From: Cristatella mucedo
Taxonomy: Eukaryota; Bryozoa; Phylactolaemata; Cristatellidae
Assembly: GCA_009760855.2 (NCBI GenBank)
Contig: WPIO01000066.1
Coordinates: forward strand, 642,501 to 704,500
Direction: 5' to 3'
Length of the DNA stretch: 62,000 nt
How positions within the stretch are numbered: the first letter of the stretch is position 1; every line of letters starts with the position of its first letter. The position numbers and the translations under genes were made by a program. Positions 55,205-62,000 of this stretch are shown here, piece after piece. The notes under the pieces were generated by a model. It had not been told where the DNA came from. It ran no database searches and saw only the letters and a program-made list of their open reading frames with translations.

Positions 55205-58060
55205 ATTAATAACTATTCACTTGATAAAGCGCCCTCAGAGAATTCAATCTCTCTCTAGGCGCTTTACATTTGCTGTACAGTGAAATGCAATTGAATAGTA
55301 AGAAAAATCATGCTTGAAAAACGAACGAAATGAATAACATGATTAGAGGTGACATGCACAGGGTCAGCATGCAAATGTGGTTAGGGGCAGCATGCACAGT
55401 GTCAGCAGGCATAAGCACATCAAGTACGAATCACAGGGACCAACTAAATGCTGTCCTAAATAGGTGTGTTCTTATTTTCCTTTTAAATGTGGTCAGGTAA
55501 GGGGATGTTCTGACGCAGGTCGGTATGGAGTTCCGGGCTTTGGGAGCATATAAACTAAATGCACGGTCTCCAAAGGATTTAAGGTTTGTCTCCAAAAGAT
55601 TTAAGGTTTGTACGAGGTATTTCTAGACTTTTGGATTCCGGAAAGCGGGTGGTACGATGCTTGGCCTGATGGGGTGTTATATCTGACAGATAGGCTGGAG
55701 CCATGAAATGAATGGACCTAAACGTGAGCGACAAAACCTTGAAGTCCATCCGTTGCTTGACTGGTAGCCAGTGCAGGTCGGCGAGAAGTGGAGTAATGTG
55801 GCAACGGCGACACTCACGGCAGACAAGTCTAGCTGCCGAGTTTTGCACCAGCTGCAATCGCCTGATCGCACATGCTGGTAGGCCAGTAAGCAGTGAGTTG
55901 CAGAAGTCGAGACGGGATGTCACGAATGCATGGACTAACTCAGATGTGGTATCTTTATCTAAACAAGCCCGAATTTAAGCAATTTTATGAAGCTGAAAAT
56001 GGGCGGATTTGACTGTGGAGCTGGTATGGTCGTCTAACGAGAGGTCGCTTTGGAATATGACACCTAGATTTCGAGCTGATTCAACTGGAGATATGCTGGC
56101 AGAGCCAATTTTGAAAGTCAGCCTGTCCAATCTCTGGATCACACTAGGTTTGCCCATAACTAGTAAGTTAGTTTTATCATCGTTAAGTTTTAGAAAACTT
56201 GCTGCCATCCATGTGCAGATGTCATCAATGCATACAGCTAGTGAGTTTAGAGAACTTGAGGTGCTCGAAGGCTGGGAGGGATCAAAGCAAAGGTACACCT
56301 GAGTGTCATCCGCATAGAAGTGAAAGCCTAGATTGTGCTTGGCAATCACATCAGCAAGAGGCAGAGTATAAACCATGAAAAGAAACGGACCTAACACTGA
56401 GCCCTGAGGTACTCCATATTTCAGAGGTACTTCAGATGATCTTTGTCCATTCATGTCAATACTCTGGAGTCTCCCACTGAGATAGGACCTGAACCACTGC
56501 AGAGCAGTGCCAGTGATGCCCAGGCGAGATGAGAGGCGCTCTAGAAGAACTTTATGATCGATGGTATCAAAAGCTGCCAAAAGATCAAGCAAAACAAGAA
56601 GAAACACTCTACCCATGTCTGCATTCCTAAGTAAGTCGTTGTATACCCGAAGCAATGCTGACTCTGTGGAGTGATTAGCTCTAAAGCCAGACTGGAACTT
56701 ACTAGCATGGTGTGAGGTTTCGATATATGAGTTCAGCTAGTCTGCCACGACCCGTTCGAGTTTCTTTGATAGGAATGGTAGAAGGGAAACTGGGCGGTAG
56801 TTGCTCAAGTTCTCTTGGTCAAGTGTAGCTTTCTTGAGAAGTGGCCTGACTACAGCTTTTTTTTGAAAGGTGCTGGGACATGGCCTGATGCTAATGACAT
56901 ATTAACGATGTCAATTATGCATTTCAGAAGCATATCAATGCAACGTAGGAGCAGGACAGTGGGAATAGGGTCCCGGTGACTTGTTGTCTTCTTTGATTTA
57001 GATATGAACTTTAGGACTAGATCACGACCTGCTTAAATGCAGACATTGAGGTGCAGCCAGGAACCGAGGAACAGCATTCTAGTGGGGAGGTTGTCATCGC
57101 AGGGATGGATTCCCTGATCTTGTCTATCTTCTGCACAAAGAATCGAGAGAAGCGATTGGCTAGATCATCATTAGGATCATCAGGTAAGGAGATAATCCTT
57201 GAACGGTTGAGGAGATGGTTTATTGTCGACATTAGCATTTTTGGATTGTGCATCTGTGATTCAACAATGTTTTTATAAAAGCTATACTTGGCTTTTGCTA
57301 GGATCGATTGGTACAACCTACAGTAGTCTTCATATGCTTGTCGTCGGACAGGTAGACCGGATCTTTTGTATGCTTTTTCAAGCTTTCGCTTGGTAGACTT
57401 GGCTAGTTTAATGTCTGCGGTAAACCATAGGCCGTCTTGGCCGGAGGCGCACAGTGAGCTTTTTCAGAGTGGCAAACTCGTCGAGCGTGTCAGCTAGTGT
57501 CGTGTTGAAGCTATCTACCAATGATAACAGATCGGAGGGAGGATTGAGCAGCAGAGGTGTAGATGATATTCTCGCATGGACAGCATCGATGTCAAGGGTC
57601 TTGAGGTTTCGCGATTCACAGGTTATTGTAGAGGGGGATGTGGGCACACACTGTAGATTGAATGAGATCTGCATGTGTTCAGATGAGCAGGAATTGGTAA
57701 TAATTGGTGATGACAAAGTGCAGTTGTATGAGAAGATCTGGTCGAGTGTGTGACCCTTGATGTGGGTAGGGCCATGCACATGAGCCACAAGAGACAATGA
57801 GTCAGTCAATGCACGAAATTCGGTGCTGAAAGGGTGAGATAAGTTACTAAAGTGAATGTTGAATTCACCTATAAAGAGGAAGGATCCATTATTTGCACAC
57901 AGAATCGAAATAAGATCGGAGAAATCTGAGATAAAGGAGGATTTGGTACCTGGTGGGCTTTAGACTACTGCCACTATCGGTAGCTTGTTTTCGGGTGAGA
58001 CCAAGACAATTGATTCAAAGGACTGCTTCGAGGGTACTGCAAATGGCTTGAAGTTGAATT
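55205..58060 (-). mobile_element. L2/CR1-type LINE, longest ORF2 in the window
   Basis: The minus strand runs from the endonuclease (a degenerate GDFN-like FLFIGEFNIHFS near 57,860 and GPTHIKGHTLDQIFSYN near 57,740), through the linker (57,017-57,316), to RT 55,975-56,655 with LLDLLAAFDTIDH, GVPQGSVLGP and FHFYADDTQVYL. It then continues (55,579-55,923) to the 3' end: hairpin AGCGCC...GGGCGC and tail at 55,205-55,260. It has the same in-frame TAA (HKIA-stop) as the copy at 51,732. The N-terminal endonuclease is truncated. Confidence 0.93.
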
Positions 58061-58560
58061 ACTTGGCCCACTTGCTCGCCGCTCGAGCTCTAAGATGCTT
58101 TTTAACGAAGCAATTCTTAAGTGCCCTAAAATGTAGCCCATCTGAAAATGTGCTACATATCACGGAAATCCTCTTGGAACGGCAGATATAACTTACCGAA
58201 AAGGAAAAGGTGGATTCTAGAGAATTCTGGACGTAGCTGTGAGCTATGGAGCTCAGGCAACTCCGGCTGTCATATTCGCAGGTTCAAGATAAACGGGAAA
58301 CTACTACAACAGACTTGAAATGGACACACAGAATCGGGTAAAGTTTGTGCACACTTAGGCGATACGTGCATATTTTACCGGAACTCACAAAATTCCTTGA
58401 GCTTTGATGGAATAACCCAAAGAACCAGCTTGCATAAGGAACCGTCATTGGCAGTCTCCTTATTTCATTCAAGAGAAAGCATGGTTGAATGTAGGAACCT
58501 GTTGAAAGTTTTTAAATGAGTTGTTTTTGCCAGAAGTACAAAAATGAACAGGACATTGCG
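58061..58560. other. No gene recognised
   Basis: Anonymous stretch between the LINE and the Tigger relic. It may contain the decayed 5' half of the Tigger element, but no motif is readable. Confidence 0.35.
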
Positions 58561-59600
58561 TTGCATTGCTGATGGACTACGCTCCGGGACATTTTGAAGC
58601 GTATCGAATGAGAAAAAGTTCAAATTATTTTCTTTCCCGAGTTGTACAGCTGGAAACAGCCGTGCGACATGGGAATAATCGCAGCTCTGAAAAAGCGATA
58701 CAAAATTTGTATCTCAAGGATGTTCTTGACTCTTACGAATTTGACGAGGAGACAAAAAAGGCGAAAAGAAAGATCACGGGCAAAGATTTCGACGTGATGC
58801 TGCATGGGTCACTTACAGGAACCCAGTGCACCTGCTCGATGCTGCAAGTTAAGTGAAAGAAGCCCGGGATTCTGTTTCACCAAGTTCGATATAAAATGCT
58901 TTCAAGAAGACCGCACCAGAAATGGATACTGATATTAATGTTGAACGCGTGGGCACCGAACTTGAGAAAGCTTTCGAAAGATTAAATTTATCTATCGCTT
59001 TATCAGAACAGGAAGACTCCGTTCGCAATAATGGCGAGAATAACAAAGAATATGTTGCTGCGGTATTGAAACATGTTGGCAAGCTTTTGAGTCGACGAAG
59101 ATTGGTGAAAATATGATGGATGATGATGAAGACGTTAGTCCTCAAGATCTAAACACCGGTCAGAAAGTAGAGTTGTATTTTAGTGGTTTGAATCTGTTTT
59201 TAAGCTGGCTCTCAACGTCGAGGATCAGCTGCTAAAACGTCTTAGCTGATTTAACAGCCTCTTTTGTAAAGCCACAGATGAGCCTTTATGGCTATCACCA
59301 CTGCTTGCAGCGGCAATAAAGAATCACCCACCACAGAATTCGATCCCACGACCTCGGGATCGATGTCATTAAAAGCAACTGCCTTAACCTATGTGAACCG
59401 CGCCTCTACTTTAATGTTTCAATTGAAGCTGATCATACATTCAACGATCTTAAGAAATCTTTTGAATCATTTCAGAGCAAGATCCGGCTGTCTTCCCAAA
59501 GCCAAACGCAAGAAACTTCAAAACTCGCACCAAATGACGATTCAGGACATGTTGAACGAATAAATATTGCACCCAAACATTTAAGAAAAACTATGTGTAC
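58560..59600 (+). pseudogene. Tigger/pogo-type DDE transposase C-terminal relic
   Basis: MDYAPGHFEAY (about 58,572) matches the LDNAPGH block holding the second catalytic Asp in CENP-B/Tigger-type transposases. About 75 bases on, in another frame, QPCDMGIIAALKKRYK matches the QPMDQG block with the third Asp. The YLKDVLDSYEFDEETKK and EMDTDINVERV-type C-terminal regions follow to 59,116. A SINE (59,240-59,410) interrupts it, and C-terminal-like sequence resumes at 59,430-59,576. Several frameshifts; dead. Confidence 0.75.
59240..59410 (-). mobile_element. tRNA-derived SINE, family 1
   Basis: The minus strand has the head GGTTCACATAGGTTAAGGC, box B GGGATCGAATTC, the body GCAGTGGTGATAGCCATAAA and the tail GAGGCTGTTAAATCAGC. 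It is inserted in the Tigger relic. Confidence 0.88.
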
Positions 59601-60145
59601 TTCACCAGGAAGCTTACTTAAACGGGTGCGTACTTTAGCGGGAGGCTACTGCATTAAGGTGGGCGTTCTGCTTAATTTAAGAAAAATTTGATAATTGTAA
59701 AACGAGGGGCTAGGCTTCCCGATACAAACGTCACCTCTCGTTGTGTGGGCTGAAGAGCTGGCGGGTGCAAAGGCCACTGTTATGGACTATAAGCGATTGG
59801 GAATCGCACTGCAATCAAACAGCAGGCACTCGTCTAATGCAACAGCAAAAATGAGCAGAATGAAACAGGCAGGGAGAGAAAATTTGAGAAAGAGAGGGTT
59901 ATAAAAAAATGACATGTACGGAGTGTAAAAAATATAGTTGGAGTAAGAAAGTGACAGGGAGGCTTTGGATTCGGCTTTACGTGGTATAATTTAGGGTATG
60001 GTACCTGATACCGTGCATTTGGCAGAAGGAGGGAGGATTTTTCTTAAGAGAAACAGTGCTTGATTTTACTTTATCCATCTGTGAGGTACACGCGGTAGCC
60101 TCTTCTATTCAGGAATTCGAGTTCTGTGATACGACGATAAATATA
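59601..60145. other. No gene recognised
   Basis: Anonymous AT-rich sequence without a recognisable ORF or repeat. Confidence 0.4.
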
Positions 60146-60149
60146 AATA

Positions 60150-60300
60150 AATACAATTCATTTATATAGCGCCCCAGGAGAACTTAATCTCTATTCAGGC
60201 GCTTCACATATGCCTTGGGGCTCGAGCCCACGACCTCAGTCAGACCTTGGTCGCGGCGAGCACCTTAACCGCTAGGCCAAACCAGCTCGGCGCCGAACAC
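60150..60300 (-). mobile_element. tRNA-derived SINE, family 2 with LINE-type 3' tail
   Basis: The minus strand reads: tRNA-like head with box A TGGCCTAGCGGTTAAGG (60,263-60,279), box B GGGCTCGAGCCCC (60,217-60,229), then the hairpin AGCGCC/GGCGCT (60,168-60,203) with AGAGATTAAG in its arm, and a tail of ATAAATGAATTGTATTTATT. The hairpin is that of the L2-like LINE. Confidence 0.88.
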
Positions 60301-61310
60301 ACGTTTCTGTTGGAGATGCCACACGCTTGAACTGACGTTGCTAGTTTTGTGTTCCTTTTTTTGGCCCTTCTTCTATGTAAGTCTCGGACTTGCCTAGACG
60401 CAGACGACCTAAGTATTGCGATGGTCTTTTTCACCATAAGAGCTCTCTGCAGATATGACCAGGTCCGTGAGTTTGTCTTAGTGATTTTCTTCGAGGAGCG
60501 TGGTAATAACAGTGGACTGTACTCGCGGCGACATTTGTGCAACTCTCCTGCGAATACAGTTAGGTAAAACCCCGACTAGTAGCTTGCAGATTACTGTCGT
60601 ACACGCCAGTGAACTCACAACCCTACGTGAAGATTGGTAGAACTGGGCGACCTCTGAGACGCTCTTATCGTAGTGACCTACTTATTGGGCATCAGGGCTC
60701 TGCAACTCCATGTGCGAGAATGTGGCATGCTTCAGCAGTGGGAAGCACTCCCTCTAAAGAGACCGATCGGCGTTATAATTTTAAAGTTCAAGTACTCTTT
60801 GGGAAATATTGAAAATCAGGAATTTTTGGAGGCTTTAATATAATGTAATTCTGAAGAGTAGAGAGGCTGACTGTATCTTCTGGCAGCATGACCTTGAATG
60901 CAAAGACTTCCCAAATAAGCTTGCTCCTGTGCTCCATCGTCATCGCTCGCAGCACTGAATGTCTGCTGACACAGCTATAATGTAAAGCAGCCACTAGCCA
61001 GTACATTTGATATAACCTGCCGTTCTAGTAGCATTTTGATGCCGTGGCGACAATTTTTCCCAGCAGTAGCAGTTGCAGCATCAGGCACATTCCTGCTGCT
61101 TCCAGCCAATGACATGAGCCTAGCTGCTAATAACCCACAGAATCGAGCTCTGCCAAAAGCTTTGCCATCCCAACAGGTTATAAAACGGAATCAAATCGTC
61201 CTAGTTTTTGATCCTGTACTCTGCAATACGTGAGCCCACGTATGATTCTCTAATAATAGTTTTAAGTTCAATTTTCTGAACACCTCTCATCGGTGTGGTC
61301 ACCTATAACA
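60301..61310. other. No gene recognised
   Basis: ORFs at 60,240-60,567 and 61,036-61,233 on either strand have no recognisable domains. No repeat identified. Confidence 0.4.
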
Positions 61311-61314
61311 ATAA

Positions 61315-61768
61315 TAATAATGCACTTGATAAAGCGCCCTCAAAGAACTCAATCTCTCTCAAGGCAATTTAATTTGCTGCACAGGGGAACTGAAATTGAA
61401 TGGCGAGTAATATCATGTTTGATAAACAACATGAATAACTTTGTTAGGAGTGATATGCACAGGGTCAGCATGCAAATGAGGTTAGTGGCACAATGCACAG
61501 TGTCAGCACACATAAGCACATCAAGGATGAATCACAGGTTCCCACTAGATACTGTCCTAAATAGGTGTGTTTTAAAGTTCTTTTTAAATGTGGTCAAGTC
61601 AGGGGATGTTCTGACACAACTCGAGAGGGAGTTCCAGGCTTTGGCAGCATACGAAAGAAATGCACGGTCTACAAACAATTTAAGGTTTGTACAAGGAATT
61701 GGAAGTCTGTTGGATTCCGAAAAGCAGGGGGTACGACCCTTGGACTGTTGGAGGAGTAGATCTGAGAG
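61315..61768 (-). mobile_element. LINE 3' fragment
   Basis: The minus strand encodes the RT-side C-terminal motif (DRAFLSYAAKAWNSLSSCV at about 61,617-61,680) and ends with the hairpin region and TTATTATTATTG tail at 61,305-61,340. It abuts a LINE family B fragment. Confidence 0.88.
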
Positions 61769-62000
61769 ATTTATCTCCGTCAGTAACTCCACAAAGTCAT
61801 AACGACCATGTGGGTGTTCGTAGGGGAGTTTTGTATAGCGCACTCACAGCTTAAGCGGCTTTCGGTACGCATTCGGTAGCCAACAGACATCGTCTCACGC
61901 AACAAAGAGAAAGTTGGAAGTATAGCAGTCACTAGAGCAGTTGAGGTAGTGAGTAGTATAGAAGTAGCAGTTAAGGACCGCTGAAAAAGATGCGCCATAG
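61769..62000 (-). mobile_element. LINE family B 3' fragment (cut by window end)
   Basis: Same as 20,160-20,390: GGAGTTACTGACGGAGAT end on the minus strand and TTTCTCTTTGTTGCGTGAGA inside. It continues past the window. Confidence 0.8.

Overview
This window is AT-rich metazoan nuclear DNA, probably from an invertebrate; I cannot name the species. The evidence is a spliceosomal two-exon gene, a U2 snRNA-like sequence, and a dense load of animal-type mobile elements: L2/CR1-type LINEs, tRNA-derived SINEs, a Polinton/Maverick, a Ty3/gypsy element, and hAT and Tigger/pogo relics. There are no bacterial operons, rRNA genes or CRISPR arrays. Most of the sequence is repeats.

Layout. (1) 1-10,750 and 37,386-50,631 are two direct copies of one segmental duplication. 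Each has a SINE, a tRNA-Arg(CCT)-like sequence, a TATA+Inr candidate promoter, the same two-exon gene (exons 767-1344 + 6263-6674; 38151-38737 + 45997-46399), an intron filled with a reverse-oriented LINE carrying two smaller nested LINE pieces, two more SINEs, and a LINE at the right edge. Both gene copies stay open, but they differ mainly by amino-acid replacements. (2) About 11,190-29,530 is a decayed Polinton. Its integrase lies at the left (+) and its protein-primed family B DNA polymerase at the right (-). Between them are an adenain-like protease, a capsid-like gene, small virion-like proteins, an HNH-AP2 endonuclease and several unknown genes. It has been hit by a truncated Ty3/gypsy element, LINE fragments of two families and a segment carrying a U2-like RNA. 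(3) 29,530-37,310 holds old LINE, hAT and SINE remnants, a long GA/AT/GA microsatellite and a hexamer array. (4) 50,631-62,000 holds three LINE copies (two of them sharing the same in-frame stop), a Tigger transposase relic and more SINEs.

How it fits together. The L2-like LINE appears to be the driver: its 3' hairpin and ATT-rich tail recur more than a dozen times. One SINE family (33,655-33,800; 60,150-60,300) joins a tRNA head to the same hairpin, so it probably uses the LINE machinery. LINEs also sit at the edge of the segmental duplication and inside the Polinton, in one case with a clear 9-bp target-site duplication. The only plausible host protein genes are the two copies of the unrecognised two-exon gene. 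All identifications were made by eye from motifs; no database search was possible.
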